In this document: positions 1-10,602 of the stretch, in pieces
Position numbering within the stretch: position 1 is the first letter of the stretch
Layout of the letters: each line of letters begins with the position of its first letter
Assembly: GCF_005862235.1 (NCBI RefSeq)
Contig: NZ_VCEK01000001.1
Span: 62,001 to 126,000 of the forward strand
Length of the DNA stretch: 64,000 bases
From: Saccharomonospora piscinae
GTDB lineage: Bacteria > Actinomycetota > Actinomycetes > Mycobacteriales > Pseudonocardiaceae
Reading direction: 5' to 3'
The notes under the pieces: generated by a model
What the model saw: only the letters and a program-made list of their open reading frames with translations
Told to the model about the DNA's origin: nothing
Database searches by the model: none
Program-made: the position numbers and the translations under genes

Positions 1-1
1 G

Positions 2-2251
2 ATGCCCCGGTTCGCGTTCGAGAAGTTCCCCGGCGCCGACCCGACGCTGACCACGACGATGAAGAGCGTCGGCGAGGCCATGTCGATGGGCCGCAGCTTC
101 GCCGAGGCGCTCGGCAAGGCCATGCGGTCGCTGGAGACCAAGGCCGTCGGCTTCTGGACCCGGCCCGACCCGGAGGGCGCGACGCGGGAGTCCACGCTGG
201 AGGAACTGCGCACCGCGCACGAGGGCCGCCTCTACGCCGTCGAGCGCGCACTGCGGCTCGGCGCGACCGTGGAGCAGGTCCACGAGGCCAGCGGTATCGA
301 CCCGTGGTTCCTCGACCAGCTGTGCCACATCGGCGAGATCGGCGCGCAGGTGCGCGACGCCCCCGTGCTGGACGAGGACCTGCTGCGGCGCGCGAAGCGG
401 ATCGGCCTGTCCGACCGGCAGCTCGCCGCGCTGCGGCCCGAGCTGGCGGGGGAGGACGGCGTGCGGTCGCTGCGCCACCGCCTCGGTGTCCGGCCCGTGT
501 TCAAGACCGTGGACACCTGCGCCGCCGAGTTCGAGGCCACCACGCCGTACCACTACTCGGCCTACGAGTCCGACCCCGCCGCCGAGACGGAGGTGGCGCC
601 GCAGCGCGAGAAGCCCAAGGTGCTGATCCTGGGCTCCGGCCCGAACCGCATCGGGCAGGGAATCGAGTTCGACTACTCCTGCGTCCACGCCGCGCTGGCG
701 TTGCGCGATGCCGGGTTCGAGGCCGTGATGGTCAACTGCAACCCGGAGACGGTGTCCACCGACTACGACACCTCCGACCGGCTGTACTTCGAGCCGCTCA
801 CGTTCGAGGACGTGCTGGAGGTCGTCCACGCCGAGCAGACCTCGGGCGAGGTCGCCGGTGTGATCGTCCAGCTCGGCGGCCAGACCCCGCTGGGCCTGGC
901 GCAGCGGCTCGCCGACGCCGGGGTGCCCGTCGTGGGCACGGCGCCCGAGGCGATCCACCTCGCCGAGGAGCGCGGCGCGTTCGGCGACGTGCTCCAGGCC
1001 GCGGGGCTGCCCGCGCCGAAGTACGGCATGGCGACGTCGTTCGACGGAGCCCGGCGCATCGCCGACGAGATCGGCTACCCGGTGCTGGTGCGGCCGTCCT
1101 ACGTCCTCGGCGGGCGCGGGATGGAGATCGTGTACGACGAGGAGTCGCTGCGCGGCTACATCGAGCGCGCCACGGAGGTCACGCCCGAGCACCCGGTGCT
1201 GGTGGACCGGTTCCTCGACGACGCCATCGAGATCGACGTCGACGCGCTCTACGACGGCGAGCAGCTGTATCTGGGTGGCGTGATGGAGCACATCGAGGAG
1301 GCCGGGGTGCACTCGGGCGACTCGGCGTGCGCGCTGCCGCCCATCACGCTGGGCCGGACCGACCTGGAGACGGTGCGCCGCTCCACCGAGGCCATCGCCA
1401 GGGGCATCGGGGTGCGCGGGCTGCTCAACGTCCAGTACGCGCTCAAGGACGACATGCTCTACGTCCTGGAGGCCAACCCCAGGGCGTCGCGCACCGTGCC
1501 GTTCGTGTCCAAGGCCACCGCCGTGCCGCTGGCGAAGGCGGCGGCACTGCTGATGACCGGCACGTCCATCGCGCGGCTGCGCGAGCGGGGTGTCCTCCCG
1601 GCCGAGGGCGACGGCGGGCTGCTGCCCGTGGGCTCCCCGGTGGCGGTGAAGGAGGCCGTGCTGCCCTTCCACCGCTTCCGCACGCGGGAGGGACACGGGG
1701 TGGACTCGCTGCTCGGTCCCGAGATGAAGTCCACGGGCGAGGTGATGGGCGTCGACCTGTCGTTCGGGGAGGCGTTCGCGAAGTCGCAGGCCGGTGCCTA
1801 CGGCTCGCTGCCCACGCACGGCACGGTGTTCGTGTCCGTCGCCAACCGGGACAAGCGCTCGCTGGTGTTCCCCGTCAAACGGCTCGCCGACCTCGGGTTC
1901 ACGGTGCTCGCCACGGCGGGAACCGCCGAGGTGCTGCGCCGCAACGGCATCGAGTGCGCGGTGGTGCGCAAGCACTACCAGGGCAGCGAGCCGGACGAGC
2001 CCAACATCGTCGAGGTCATCCTCGACGGCGGCGTGGACATGGTCATCAACACGCCGTACGGCAACAGCGGGCCGCGCGTCGACGGCTACGAGATCCGCAC
2101 GGCGGCGGTGTCGCGGGGTATCCCGTGCATCACGACGGTGCAGGGCGCCGCGGCCGCCGTCCACGGCATCGAGGCGCTCATCCGCGGTGACGTCTCCGCG
2201 CGCTCGCTTCAGGAGCTCCAGGCGGCGCTGCGGGAGGTGACGGGCGCGTGA
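2..2251 (+). CDS. carB: Carbamoyl-phosphate synthase large subunit, 5'-truncated by window edge
   Basis: CarB uses ammonia from CarA, bicarbonate and two ATP to make carbamoyl phosphate for pyrimidine and arginine synthesis. The reading frame is open to the window edge, so the real start lies outside; roughly a third of the usual 1,070-1,100 residues is missing. The visible 749 residues cover the end of the first ATP-grasp half, the oligomerisation domain, the complete second ATP-grasp half ([15 protein letters not shown] near residue 211, [16 protein letters not shown] near 292) and the C-terminal MGS-like allosteric domain (from about 600). The stop overlaps the pyrF start as GTGA, so the two genes are translationally coupled in a pyrimidine operon. 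Confidence 0.97.
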   Translation: MPRFAFEKFPGADPTLTTTMKSVGEAMSMGRSFAEALGKAMRSLETKAVGFWTRPDPEGATRESTLEELRTAHEGRLYAVERALRLGATVEQVHEASGIDPWFLDQLCHIGEIGAQVRDAPVLDEDLLRRAKRIGLSDRQLAALRPELAGEDGVRSLRHRLGVRPVFKTVDTCAAEFEATTPYHYSAYESDPAAETEVAPQREKPKVLILGSGPNRIGQGIEFDYSCVHAALALRDAGFEAVMVNCNPETVSTDYDTSDRLYFEPLTFEDVLEVVHAEQTSGEVAGVIVQLGGQTPLGLAQRLADAGVPVVGTAPEAIHLAEERGAFGDVLQAAGLPAPKYGMATSFDGARRIADEIGYPVLVRPSYVLGGRGMEIVYDEESLRGYIERATEVTPEHPVLVDRFLDDAIEIDVDALYDGEQLYLGGVMEHIEEAGVHSGDSACALPPITLGRTDLETVRRSTEAIARGIGVRGLLNVQYALKDDMLYVLEANPRASRTVPFVSKATAVPLAKAAALLMTGTSIARLRERGVLPAEGDGGLLPVGSPVAVKEAVLPFHRFRTREGHGVDSLLGPEMKSTGEVMGVDLSFGEAFAKSQAGAYGSLPTHGTVFVSVANRDKRSLVFPVKRLADLGFTVLATAGTAEVLRRNGIECAVVRKHYQGSEPDEPNIVEVILDGGVDMVINTPYGNSGPRVDGYEIRTAAVSRGIPCITTVQGAAAAVHGIEALIRGDVSARSLQELQAALREVTGA

Positions 2252-3129
2252 GCGGCCCGGTGGCGTCCGGGGCGGCCGGGCGCCCCGATGCCTTCGGCGC
2301 GCGGCTGGAGGAGGCGATGGCCGCGCGCGGGCCGCTGTGCGTGGGCGTCGATCCGCACCCGTCCCTGCTGTCGGCCTGGGACCTGCCTGCCGACGTGACC
2401 GGGCTCGAACGGTTCGCGCTCACGGCCACGGAAGCGCTCGCGGAGCACGTCGCCGTGCTCAAACCGCAGTCGGCGTTCTTCGAGTCCCACGGTGCGCGGG
2501 GCATCGCCGTGCTGGAGCGCGTACTGGACACGGCGCGGCAGGCCGGTGCGCTGGTCCTGCTCGACGTCAAGCGCGGCGACATCGGGTCCACCATGGCGGC
2601 CTACGCGGCGGCCTACCTCGCCGACGGAGCCCCGCTGGCGGCCGATGCCATCACGGTGTCGCCGTACCTCGGTTTCGGCTCTCTTGAGCCCGCGCTGAGC
2701 CAGGCGCGCCGCACGGGCCGAGGGGTCTTCGTCCTCGCGAGGACGTCCAATCCGGAGGGACACGCCGTTCAGGGCGCCACGGCGGCCGGGGACGGCACCG
2801 TCGCGCAGTCCGTTGTGGACGCCGCCGCCGAGCGCAACGCCGGGGCGGAGCCGCTCGGTGACGTCGGTGTCGTGGTGGGCGCCACGGTGAAGCCCGGCGA
2901 GGTGCGGCTGGACGGGCTGAACGGGCCCGTGCTGGCCCCCGGTTTCGGCGCACAGGGCGCCACCGCGCGCGACCTGCGCCGGGTGTTCGGGCCTGAGCTG
3001 GGCGCTGTGCTGCCTGCCTCGTCCCGCGACGTGCTGCGGCACGGGCCCTCGCCGCTGGCGCTGCGAACGGCGGTGCGGCGTACCCGCGACGAGCTGGCCG
3101 CCGTTGTCGAAACGGCTCGGTCACTGTGA
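2248..3129 (+). CDS. pyrF: Orotidine 5'-phosphate decarboxylase (type 2)
   Basis: PyrF decarboxylates OMP to UMP, the last step of de novo pyrimidine synthesis. The 293-residue protein has the catalytic DVKRGDIG motif at 106-113, with Lys108 as proton donor, and the substrate-binding [10 protein letters not shown] near 32-41. Its length and spacing match the longer type 2 family of actinobacteria and myxobacteria rather than the short E. coli type. The GTG start overlaps the carB stop by four bases, which fixes the start and implies coupling. Confidence 0.96.
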   Translation: MSGPVASGAAGRPDAFGARLEEAMAARGPLCVGVDPHPSLLSAWDLPADVTGLERFALTATEALAEHVAVLKPQSAFFESHGARGIAVLERVLDTARQAGALVLLDVKRGDIGSTMAAYAAAYLADGAPLAADAITVSPYLGFGSLEPALSQARRTGRGVFVLARTSNPEGHAVQGATAAGDGTVAQSVVDAAAERNAGAEPLGDVGVVVGATVKPGEVRLDGLNGPVLAPGFGAQGATARDLRRVFGPELGAVLPASSRDVLRHGPSPLALRTAVRRTRDELAAVVETARSL

Positions 3130-3433
3130 ACACATGCCCAGGTCCGAACGCATTTTGATCTTGCACTAGGCTACGACCCGTGGCGTCACAGGGGTTTTGG
3201 CGCGGCAGCAGAGCGGCAGAGTCGAACCGCACTACTCCTACATCGGGCAACCTGATGTGAGTAGGGTCGTCTCTGGCCGTGGCACGGCGTCCAGTCGTGG
3301 TGCGGTTCCACCGCGTCGCAGGCCCCGGTCTGTGACGCCTGCGGTCGGCGCCACCCCCGCATTGAGTGTCCAGGTCGAGGGTGGGTACGGTCGCCACACC
3401 CACCCAGAATTTTGAGTAACACCGGAGGAAAAC
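3130..3433 (+). promoter_or_regulatory. Long mihF leader with bulged hairpin
   Basis: This 304-bp non-coding stretch separates pyrF from mihF. A TAGGCT hexamer near 3168 is a plausible -10. At 3232-3264 there is an 11-bp stem: CTACTC plus ACATC on the 5' side pairs with GATGT plus GAGTAG on the 3' side, with a two-base bulge and a nine-base loop. GGAGG at 3424-3428 is a strong ribosome binding site. No open frame with a credible start was found here. The leader is much longer than the largely leaderless starts elsewhere in the window, suggesting post-transcriptional or attenuation control. Confidence 0.45.
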
Positions 3434-3751
3434 GTGGCACTTCCCCAGCTCACCGAGGAACAGCGTGCTGCGGCGCTGGAGAAGGCCGCCGCCGCCCGTC
3501 GCGCTCGCGCGGAGCTCAAGGAGCGGCTCAAGCGTGGCGGTACGACCCTCGCCGACGTGTTGAAGCAGGCGGACGAGGACGAGGTTCTCGGCAAGATGAA
3601 GGTCTCCGCTCTGCTGGAGGCTCTGCCGGGTGTGGGCAAGGTGCGTGCGCAGCAGACGATGGAGCGCCTGGAGATCGCGTCCAGTCGTCGGCTGCGCGGC
3701 CTCGGCGACAGGCAGCGCAAGGCGCTGCTGGCCGAGTTCAGCGGCGAGTGA
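3434..3751 (+). CDS. mihF: Actinobacterial integration host factor (mIHF)
   Basis: mIHF is an essential small nucleoid-associated protein of actinobacteria, unrelated to E. coli IHF, that bends and compacts DNA and affects transcription. The 105-residue product has a basic N-terminal helix (Ala/Arg/Lys-rich, residues 12-35) and the S13-like helix-two-turn-helix with [12 protein letters not shown] at 63-74. The GTG start lies five bases after GGAGG. Its stop overlaps the gmk GTG start, so mihF heads the mihF-gmk-rpoZ-coaBC transcription unit conserved in actinobacteria. Confidence 0.96.
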   Translation: MALPQLTEEQRAAALEKAAAARRARAELKERLKRGGTTLADVLKQADEDEVLGKMKVSALLEALPGVGKVRAQQTMERLEIASSRRLRGLGDRQRKALLAEFSGE

Positions 3752-4413
3752 GCGAGCGGCTTCACGGCTCGAACGCGGCCGGTGCGGCCGGTCGCGGTGA
3801 CAACGGTGAGCCGGTGCAGGGCGGGAGCGCCAGGCACCGGCTCACCGTCGTGTCGGGCCCGTCCGGCGTCGGCAAGTCAAGCGTGGTCGCCGAACTGCGC
3901 AGGCTCTGCCCGGACATCTACTTCAGCGTCTCGGTGACCACCAGGGCCCCCCGCGCGGGGGAGGTCGACGGCGAGCATTACCACTTCGTCGACCCCGAGA
4001 CGTTCGAAACCATGGCGACCGGCGGCGAGTTGCTCGAACACGCCGAGTTCGCGGGCAATCGCTACGGCACTCCCCGCGCTCCCGTGGAGCGCGTGCTGGA
4101 CGGGGGTCGCCCCGCGGTGCTGGAGATCGAGCTCAAGGGCGCGCGGCAGGTGCGCAGGGCCATGCCGGAGGCACAGCTGGTGATGCTGCTGCCGCCGTCG
4201 TGGGAGGACCTGGTCGGCAGGCTCACCGGTCGCGGCACCGAGCACGACGACGCCGTGCGGGCGCGGCTGCGGGAGGCCGAGAGCGAGCTGGCCGCGGCGG
4301 AGGAGTTCGACGCGCGCGTCGTGAACGCCGACGTGCGAGCCGCCGCACGGGAGTTGCTAAGCTTGGTGGTCGGCCGAAACACCGTTTGCGACGAGACGGA
4401 GCACAGTCAGTGA
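3748..4413 (+). CDS. gmk: Guanylate kinase
   Basis: Gmk phosphorylates GMP to GDP. The P-loop GPSGVGKS is at residues 37-44, followed by the GMP-binding [19 protein letters not shown] segment and the lid. The frame stays open upstream inside mihF, but the GTG at 3748 forms a GTGA overlap with the mihF stop and gives a normal 221-residue protein, so it is preferred. The N-terminal 30 residues before the P-loop are variable and low in complexity. The stop overlaps the rpoZ start, continuing the coupled operon. Confidence 0.95.
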   Translation: MSERLHGSNAAGAAGRGDNGEPVQGGSARHRLTVVSGPSGVGKSSVVAELRRLCPDIYFSVSVTTRAPRAGEVDGEHYHFVDPETFETMATGGELLEHAEFAGNRYGTPRAPVERVLDGGRPAVLEIELKGARQVRRAMPEAQLVMLLPPSWEDLVGRLTGRGTEHDDAVRARLREAESELAAAEEFDARVVNADVRAAARELLSLVVGRNTVCDETEHSQ

Positions 4414-4685
4414 CCGCGATTACGCTGGGCCCGCAGGGTGAGCAGCTCGAAGGCATCACCAACCCGCCCATCGACGACCTCCTCGAGAAGGTCAGCTCCA
4501 AGTACGCGCTCGTGATCTACTCCGCGAAGCGTGCCCGCCAGATCAACGACTACTACGCGCAGCTCGGCGAGGGACTGCTCGAGTACGTCGGCCCGCTCGT
4601 GGAGCCGGGCCCGAGGGAGAAGCCGCTGTCGATCGCGCTGCGCGAGATCCACGCGGGACTGCTCGAACACACCGAAGGCGAGTAG
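4410..4685 (+). CDS. rpoZ: RNA polymerase omega subunit
   Basis: Omega is the small core subunit of RNA polymerase that helps beta' fold and assemble. The 91-residue product has the family core ([20 protein letters not shown], then [11 protein letters not shown]) and the C-terminal PLSIALREI segment of actinobacterial omega. The GTG start overlaps the gmk stop (GTGA), which discards longer in-frame readings inside gmk. The gmk-rpoZ-coaBC order is conserved across bacteria. Confidence 0.96.
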   Translation: MTAITLGPQGEQLEGITNPPIDDLLEKVSSKYALVIYSAKRARQINDYYAQLGEGLLEYVGPLVEPGPREKPLSIALREIHAGLLEHTEGE

Positions 4686-4692
4686 CGCGCCG

Positions 4693-5931
4693 GTGGGAAC
4701 ACGGCCACGGGTCGTCCTCGGTGTCGGGGGCGGCATCGCCGCCTACAAGGCCTGCGAGGTTCTGCGCGGGCTGACCGAGTCCGGGCACGACGTCCGGGTC
4801 GTCCCCACCGACGCGGCCCTGCGATTCGTGGGCGCCGCGACCTTCGAGGCCCTGTCCGGTCACCCCGTACGCACGGGCGTGTTCACCGACGTGCCCGAGG
4901 TGCAGCACGTGCGGGTCGGCCAGGAGGCCGATCTCGTGCTGGTGGTCCCGGCCACTGCCGACCTGCTGGCCAGGGCGGCGCACGGGATCGCGGACGACCT
5001 GCTCACCACCACGCTGTTGACGGCGCGCTGCCCGGTGGCCTTCTTCCCCGCCATGCACACCGAGATGTGGGAGCACCCCGCCACCCGCGACAACGTGGCG
5101 TCGCTGCGGTCGCGGGGCGCGGTGGTCACCGAACCGGACGCCGGACGGCTGACGGGTACCGACACGGGCAAGGGCAGGCTGGCTGACCCGCGCGAGATCG
5201 TCGACGTGGCACGCCTGCTGCTCGCCCGCCCGGCCGCGCTGCCGCGCGATCTGGAGGGCGTGCGGGTCGTCATCTCAGCGGGCGGCACGCGAGAGCCGCT
5301 GGACCCCGTCCGCTTCCTCGGCAACCGATCCTCGGGCAAGCAGGGCTACGCGCTGGCCAGGGTCGCCGCGCAGCGTGGTGCGGAGGTGACGCTCGTCGCC
5401 GCGCACACGGTGGCGCTGCCCGACCCGGCCGGGGCGACGGTCGTGCGGGTCTCGACGGCGGAAGAGTTGCGGGTGGCGGTGGAGGCCGAGGCCGACGACG
5501 CGGACGTGGTCGTCATGGCCGCCGCCGTGGCCGACTTCCGTCCCGCCGAGCGCGCCGAGCACAAGATCAAGAAGACCGACGACACGTCGGTGCCCACGGT
5601 GGAGCTGACGCGCAATCCCGACGTGCTGGCCGGTCTGGCGCGAACCCGGAGGCCGGGGCAGCTGCTCGTGGGTTTCGCGGCCGAGACCGGGGACGAGCAC
5701 GGCGGGGTGCTGGACCACGGCAGGGCCAAGCTGAAGCGCAAGGGCGTCGACCTGCTCGTGCTCAACGCCGTCGGCGAGGGCAGGGCGTTCGAGGTGGACG
5801 ACAACACCGGCTGGTTGCTGTCCTCCGACGGTGTGGAGCGCCGGATTCCGCTGGGTGCCAAGTCGGAGCTCGCCGCCACCGTGTGGGACGCCGTGGCGGA
5901 GCTGGTGCGGGACACCGGAGCGCGCCACTAG
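4693..5931 (+). CDS. coaBC: Bifunctional phosphopantothenoylcysteine decarboxylase / phosphopantothenate-cysteine ligase
   Basis: CoaBC carries out two successive steps of coenzyme A synthesis. The N-terminal half (about 1-180) is the FMN-dependent CoaC domain ([29 protein letters not shown]); the C-terminal half is the CoaB ligase with [20 protein letters not shown] and AAAVADFRP followed by the KIKK dimer motif. The segment that corresponds to E. coli CoaC's active-site ACGD reads TGTD, so the usual cysteine is not apparent. The GTG at 4693 lies seven bases after the rpoZ stop and gives 412 residues; upstream in-frame codons fall inside rpoZ. Confidence 0.95.
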   Translation: MGTRPRVVLGVGGGIAAYKACEVLRGLTESGHDVRVVPTDAALRFVGAATFEALSGHPVRTGVFTDVPEVQHVRVGQEADLVLVVPATADLLARAAHGIADDLLTTTLLTARCPVAFFPAMHTEMWEHPATRDNVASLRSRGAVVTEPDAGRLTGTDTGKGRLADPREIVDVARLLLARPAALPRDLEGVRVVISAGGTREPLDPVRFLGNRSSGKQGYALARVAAQRGAEVTLVAAHTVALPDPAGATVVRVSTAEELRVAVEAEADDADVVVMAAAVADFRPAERAEHKIKKTDDTSVPTVELTRNPDVLAGLARTRRPGQLLVGFAAETGDEHGGVLDHGRAKLKRKGVDLLVLNAVGEGRAFEVDDNTGWLLSSDGVERRIPLGAKSELAATVWDAVAELVRDTGARH

Positions 5932-5975
5932 GCTGGTCACGTCAGCACTCACGGCACGGCACGACGAGGGATGCG

Positions 5976-7190
5976 GTGAACGCGTCGAGACGCAGGTTGT
6001 TCACGTCGGAGTCGGTGACCGAGGGGCATCCGGACAAGGTCTGCGACTCGATCAGTGACACGATCCTGGACGCGCTGCTCAGTAAGGACCCGGGCAGCCG
6101 GGTGGCTGTCGAGGCTCTGATCACCACGGGGCAGGTCCACGTCGCCGGCGAGGTGACCACCGAGGCGTACGCGGACATTCCGACGCTGGTGCGCCGCCGG
6201 ATTCTGGAGATCGGTTACGACTCGTCGGCGAAGGGCTTCGACGGCGCGTCGTGTGGGGTGAACGTGGCGATCGGCTCCCAGTCGCCCGACATCGCCCAGG
6301 GCGTCGAGGCGGCCTACGAGGCGCGGCTGCGGTCGGACAGCGTGGCTGCGGTCGACGAGCTGGACAAGCAGGGCGCGGGTGACCAGGGTCTGATGTTCGG
6401 CTACGCGTGCTCGGACACGCCCGAGCTGATGCCGCTGCCGATCGCGCTGGCCCACCGGCTCGCGCGCAGGCTCGCCGAGGTGCGCCGGAACGGCACGGTG
6501 CCCTACCTGCGCCCGGACGGCAAGACGCAGGTCACCATCGAGTACGACGGCGACGAGCCGGTCCGGCTGGACACTGTCGTGATCTCCAGTCAGCACGCCG
6601 AGGGCATCGACCTGCGCGCGCTGCTGGCAGCGGACGTCGCCGAGCACGTGCTCGCCCCGGTGCTGCGCGAGCTGGACTGGGAGCAGGAGGACGCGCGGCT
6701 GCTCGTGAACCCGACGGGCCGGTTCGTGGTCGGTGGCCCGATGGGTGACGCGGGCCTGACCGGTCGCAAGATCATCGTCGACACCTACGGCGGGATGGCG
6801 CGGCACGGTGGTGGCGCGTTCTCGGGCAAGGACCCGTCGAAGGTCGACCGCTCGGCGACCTACGCGATGCGCTGGGTCGCCAAGAACGTCGTCGCGGCCG
6901 GGCTCGCGCGCCGGGTGGAGATCCAGGTCGCGTACGCGATCGGCAAGGCCGCGCCGGTGGGGCTGTTCGTCGAGACGTTCGGCACCGAGAAGGTGGACCC
7001 CGCCAGGATCCAGGCCGCGATCAGCGAGGTGTTCGACCTGCGCCCCGCCGCGCTCATCCGCGATCTCGACCTGCTGCGCCCGATCTACGCGCCCACGGCG
7101 GCTTACGGCCACTTCGGCCGCACGGACCTGGACCTGCCCTGGGAACGCACCGACCGCGTCGAGGCCCTGCGCAGCGCCACCGGTGCGTGA
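5976..7190 (+). CDS. metK: S-adenosylmethionine synthetase
   Basis: MetK makes S-adenosylmethionine from methionine and ATP; here it would supply the trmI methylase and other methyltransferases. The 404-residue protein shows GHPDKV at 17-22, [10 protein letters not shown] at 133-142 and the P-loop-like [17 protein letters not shown] motif, all intact. The GTG start is preceded by GAGGG at 5966-5970; TAGGCT at 5931-5936 overlaps the coaBC stop and is a candidate internal promoter. Only 44 bp separate it from coaBC, too short for a SAM riboswitch. Confidence 0.97.
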   Translation: MNASRRRLFTSESVTEGHPDKVCDSISDTILDALLSKDPGSRVAVEALITTGQVHVAGEVTTEAYADIPTLVRRRILEIGYDSSAKGFDGASCGVNVAIGSQSPDIAQGVEAAYEARLRSDSVAAVDELDKQGAGDQGLMFGYACSDTPELMPLPIALAHRLARRLAEVRRNGTVPYLRPDGKTQVTIEYDGDEPVRLDTVVISSQHAEGIDLRALLAADVAEHVLAPVLRELDWEQEDARLLVNPTGRFVVGGPMGDAGLTGRKIIVDTYGGMARHGGGAFSGKDPSKVDRSATYAMRWVAKNVVAAGLARRVEIQVAYAIGKAAPVGLFVETFGTEKVDPARIQAAISEVFDLRPAALIRDLDLLRPIYAPTAAYGHFGRTDLDLPWERTDRVEALRSATGA

Positions 7191-7219
7191 CACCCGACGG
7201 CGGTGAGGACGCCGTGGTG
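7191..7219 (+). terminator. Intrinsic terminator after metK
   Basis: CACC plus ACGGCG pairs with CGCCGT plus GGTG around a seven-base loop, starting at the metK stop. There is no U-tract, as is usual in actinobacteria. It ends just before the -10-like TAGACT (7223-7228) of the next gene. Confidence 0.6.
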
Positions 7220-7237
7220 GCTTAGACTTCCGGACTC

Positions 7238-8386
7238 ATGGCGCAGGCGCAGGAAGCCGTGGCGGACCCGGCGGTGACCCCGGCCACCACCGGGCAGACA
7301 CAGGCACCACGCAAGCCGCGCTACATCAGCTGGGACGCGGTGCGGGTCGTCGGCATCCTCGCCGTGCTGCTCTTCCACGCCTCCCTGCTGGCACCGCTGA
7401 ACCTGCCGGGGTTGGAGCTGCCTCCGGAACCGCTGCGCATGGACTTCCCGTTCGGTGCGTCGGTGCTCATCACGGTCTCGGGCTACTTCGCCGCGATGAC
7501 GATCGGGAAGCACTCGTCGCTGCGCTGGTGGCTGCGCAGGCTCGCCCGCCTGCTGCCCGCCTTCTGGGTCGCGGTGATCGTGATCTTCGTGTCGACCCAG
7601 CTGTTCGCCCCCGAGGGGCTGCCCCGGCACACCTACACCGACCTGCTGGGCAACCTGGCGCTGATCCACCTCGCCGTTCCCGAGATCTCCTACATCGATC
7701 TCGCGCACTGGACGGTGCCCGTGCAGGTCGCCGGTTTCACGGCGATCGCGCTGCTGGCGGCGAACAAGCGGGTGCGCGGGAATGTCGCGACCGCGGTGAT
7801 GTGGGCGGCGCTGCTCGTGCCGCTGGCGCTGCGGTACTTCTTCATGGGCCCCGGCGACGTCACTCCGTTCTGGGTCAGCACCATCATGGACGGCACCGGC
7901 CTCAACCGTGCTCACCTGCTGCTGGCCGGGGTGGCGATCTACCGCTGGTCGAAGAACCGGCAGTCGTTCACCCAGCTCTACCTGATGCTCCTCGCGGTGC
8001 TGCTCGCCCACGACATGCACCCGCCGGACAACGACGCCGTGCTGCCCTATGCCGTGTCCCTGGTGCTGATCTGTGTGGCCGCCTACCAGCCCGCGTGGGA
8101 CGGCAAGGTGTTCGTCGTCCTGGAACGCCCGATCCGCTGGCTCGCCGGGATCTCCTACGGCGTCTACCTCATGCACTTCGTGATGGGCACCATCGTCGCG
8201 CGGCACCTCGCCGATGCGGGTGTGCCGTGGTGGGGCTGGATTCCGGCGTGGTTCGCCTCGGCGATCCTGCTGGGCTGGGCGTTGACCAAGCTGGTGGAAC
8301 GGCCCGTGTTCAACGTGATCAACCGGCTGCTGACTCCGAAGGACAAGCCGGTCCCGCCCGTACGTCCCGCCCGGCCGTCCGTGTGA
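7238..8386 (+). CDS. Acyltransferase 3 family membrane protein
   Basis: Integral membrane acyltransferase of the OafA/NolL (acyltransferase 3) family, which O-acylates surface polysaccharides, lipids or antibiotics; the substrate cannot be told. The 382-residue protein has about ten hydrophobic segments, the early RYISWDAVRVVGILAVLLFH motif with the conserved histidine, then the WWLRRLARLLPAFWV segment typical of the family. TAGACT at 7223-7228 lies nine bases before the ATG, so the transcript has almost no leader. It is isolated by the metK terminator, so it is likely monocistronic. Confidence 0.85.
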   Translation: MAQAQEAVADPAVTPATTGQTQAPRKPRYISWDAVRVVGILAVLLFHASLLAPLNLPGLELPPEPLRMDFPFGASVLITVSGYFAAMTIGKHSSLRWWLRRLARLLPAFWVAVIVIFVSTQLFAPEGLPRHTYTDLLGNLALIHLAVPEISYIDLAHWTVPVQVAGFTAIALLAANKRVRGNVATAVMWAALLVPLALRYFFMGPGDVTPFWVSTIMDGTGLNRAHLLLAGVAIYRWSKNRQSFTQLYLMLLAVLLAHDMHPPDNDAVLPYAVSLVLICVAAYQPAWDGKVFVVLERPIRWLAGISYGVYLMHFVMGTIVARHLADAGVPWWGWIPAWFASAILLGWALTKLVERPVFNVINRLLTPKDKPVPPVRPARPSV

Positions 8387-8409
8387 GAGCGGTCTGGTAG
8401 AGAGGGATC

Positions 8410-10485
8410 GTGAGCCGCTCGGACACCGATCCCCTGTGGGAGCTGCCGTCTCCCTCGCCGGAGGAACCGGCCCGGCGTGCTCCGGCGTCCCGGCGCCGCA
8501 CCGCGAAGGGACGGCGGCAGCCCGCCGAGTCCGATCCGATCGCGCGGGTGGCCGTGGACGTTGCACTGGCACACCTCGACCGCACCTTCGACTACCGCGT
8601 GGCCCGCGAGCAGGACGCCGACGCGGTGCCGGGCTGCCGGGTGCGGGTGCGGTTCGCGGGCCAGCTCGTGGACGGCTACCTGCTGGAGCGGGGCGCCACC
8701 ACGGACCACACCGGCAGGCTCGCGTACCTGGAACGCGTCGTCTCCCCGGAGCGGGTGCTTCCGCCCGGGTCGCTGCGCCTGTGCCGGGCCGTCGCCCGGC
8801 GCTATGGCGGGACTCTCGTCGATGTGCTGCGCCTCGCGATCCCGCCGCGCCACGCGCGGGCCGAGGCGCAGCCACCGCGAACCCCCGCCGCGGCGCCCGC
8901 CGAACCGTCCGGGGCCGGCTGGTCCCGTTATCCGAGGGGCCCGGCCTTCGCCGACGCGGTGCGGGCCGGCCGGGCCGCGCACGCGGTGTGGCAGGCGTTG
9001 CCAGGGGAGGACTGGCCGCGCAGGCTCGCCGAACTCGCGACCACGGTGGCGGCGCGGGGTCGCGGCGCCGTGCTGGTGGTGCCGGACCACCGCGACGTGA
9101 CGCGCCTGCACGAGGCGTGCGCGGAGCTGGCGGGCGGTGACGCCGTCGTCGCGTTGTCGGCCGACCTCGGGCCCGCCGAGCGGTACCGGCGCTGGCTCGC
9201 GGTGTCGCGCGGCGCGGTGCGGATCGTGGTGGGAACCCGCGCGGCGATGTTCGCCCCGGTCGCCGACCCCGCCCTGTACGTGGTGTGGGACGACGGCGAC
9301 GACCTGCACATCGATCCCCACGCGCCGTATCCGCAGGTGCGGGATGTGCTGATGCTGCGGGCGCACCTGGATTCCGCGTCGCTGCTCGTCGCGGGTCACT
9401 CGCGCACCGCGGAGGCCCAGTTGCTGGTGGACACCGGCTGGGCGCATCCGGTGACGGCGGGCCGGGACGACCTGCGCGCGCGGGCCCCGCGCGTCACACC
9501 CACCGGGGAGGACTTCGACGTCGCCCGCGACGAGGCCGCCAGGGCGGCCCGGCTGCCCGCCGTCGCGTTCGAGGCGGCGCGGGCGAGTCTGCGGGCGGGG
9601 GCGCCGGTGCTCGTGCAGGTGCCCCGGCGCGGCTACGTCCCGGGGCTGGCGTGCGCGCGGTGCCGCACACCCGCCCGCTGCCGCCGCTGTGCGGGCCCGC
9701 TGCTGCTGCCCGGAGGCGGCGAGGCGGGGGTGCCGCGCTGCCGCTGGTGCGGCGTGGCCGACGCCGCCTACCGCTGCCCCGCCTGTGCCGCGAGCCGGTT
9801 GCGGGCGGTGGTGGTCGGAGCGGCCAGGACGGCCGAGGAACTGGGCCGGGCGTTTCCCGGAACGACCGTGCGCACCTCGGGCGGCGGCGACGTGCTCTCC
9901 GGCGTCCCCGCCGCGCCCGCGCTCGTCGTGGCCACGCCCGGTGCGGAACCGGTGGCCGAGGACGGCTACGGCGCGGCGTTGCTGCTCGACGGCTGGGCAC
10001 TGCTGGGCAGGCAGGACCTGCGCGCCGCCGAGGAGACCCTGCGCCGGTGGATGGCGGCGGCGACCCTCGTCCGGCCCGCCCGCGACGGCGGCAGGGTCGT
10101 CGTCGGGGCGGAAGCGGGAATCCCCGCCGTGCAGGCGCTCGTGCGGTGGGACCCGGAGTGGCACGCGGCGCGGGAACTCGCGGAGCGCGGCGAACTCGGG
10201 TTCCCGCCCCACGTGCGCATGGCGAGTGCCGAAGGGACTCCCGACGCGGTGGCCGCGCTGCTCGACGAGATCGTGCTGCCGGACTCGGCGGAGATCCTGG
10301 GCCCGGTACCACTCGGTGCGATGGACGAGCAGGGCCGCGCCGAGCGTGAACGCGCACTGCTGCGGGTGCCCCGCGCCGACGGCAGAGCGCTGGCGGACGC
10401 CGTGCGCGCCGTCAGGGCGACCCGCGACGCGCGCAAGGCCGCCGATCCCGTGCGCCTCCAGCTCGACCCGCCCGCGCTGGTGTGA
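8410..10485 (+). CDS. priA: PriA-like primosomal protein N' without helicase motifs
   Basis: PriA recognises stalled forks and reloads the replisome. The 691-residue protein keeps the N-terminal 3'-DNA-binding domain (about 45-150) and the zinc-binding region with paired cysteines (CARCRTPARCRRC, CRWCG, CPAC). The Walker A loop is degenerate (ALPGEDWP) and Walker B reads WDDGDD instead of DEEH, so ATP-driven unwinding is unlikely. This is the known state of actinobacterial PriA. The GTG start follows GAGGG at 8402-8406. Confidence 0.92.
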   Translation: MSRSDTDPLWELPSPSPEEPARRAPASRRRTAKGRRQPAESDPIARVAVDVALAHLDRTFDYRVAREQDADAVPGCRVRVRFAGQLVDGYLLERGATTDHTGRLAYLERVVSPERVLPPGSLRLCRAVARRYGGTLVDVLRLAIPPRHARAEAQPPRTPAAAPAEPSGAGWSRYPRGPAFADAVRAGRAAHAVWQALPGEDWPRRLAELATTVAARGRGAVLVVPDHRDVTRLHEACAELAGGDAVVALSADLGPAERYRRWLAVSRGAVRIVVGTRAAMFAPVADPALYVVWDDGDDLHIDPHAPYPQVRDVLMLRAHLDSASLLVAGHSRTAEAQLLVDTGWAHPVTAGRDDLRARAPRVTPTGEDFDVARDEAARAARLPAVAFEAARASLRAGAPVLVQVPRRGYVPGLACARCRTPARCRRCAGPLLLPGGGEAGVPRCRWCGVADAAYRCPACAASRLRAVVVGAARTAEELGRAFPGTTVRTSGGGDVLSGVPAAPALVVATPGAEPVAEDGYGAALLLDGWALLGRQDLRAAEETLRRWMAAATLVRPARDGGRVVVGAEAGIPAVQALVRWDPEWHAARELAERGELGFPPHVRMASAEGTPDAVAALLDEIVLPDSAEILGPVPLGAMDEQGRAERERALLRVPRADGRALADAVRAVRATRDARKAADPVRLQLDPPALV

Positions 10486-10567
10486 CGGACCGATCTCAGA
10501 TGACCTGAGCAGCTATCTCGAGAAGACCAGCTCGTGCGCGACTCTCCTGGACGAGCGACCACGATAG

Positions 10568-10585
10568 GCGTCGCGGCAGCGACGC
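10568..10585. terminator. Hairpin between convergent genes
   Basis: GCGTCGC and GCGACGC form a perfect 7-bp stem around GGCA, between the end of priA and the end of the convergent unknown gene; a bidirectional terminator is likely. Confidence 0.5.
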
Positions 10586-10602
10586 AGCTGACCTCGCCGG
10601 GA

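Noticed and set aside
3412-3747. Upstream extension of gmk
   Set aside because: It overlaps mihF in another frame, is low-complexity, and the GTGA overlap gives a normal gmk.
5932-5975. SAM riboswitch before metK
   Set aside because: Only 44 bp are available and no pairing pattern fits.
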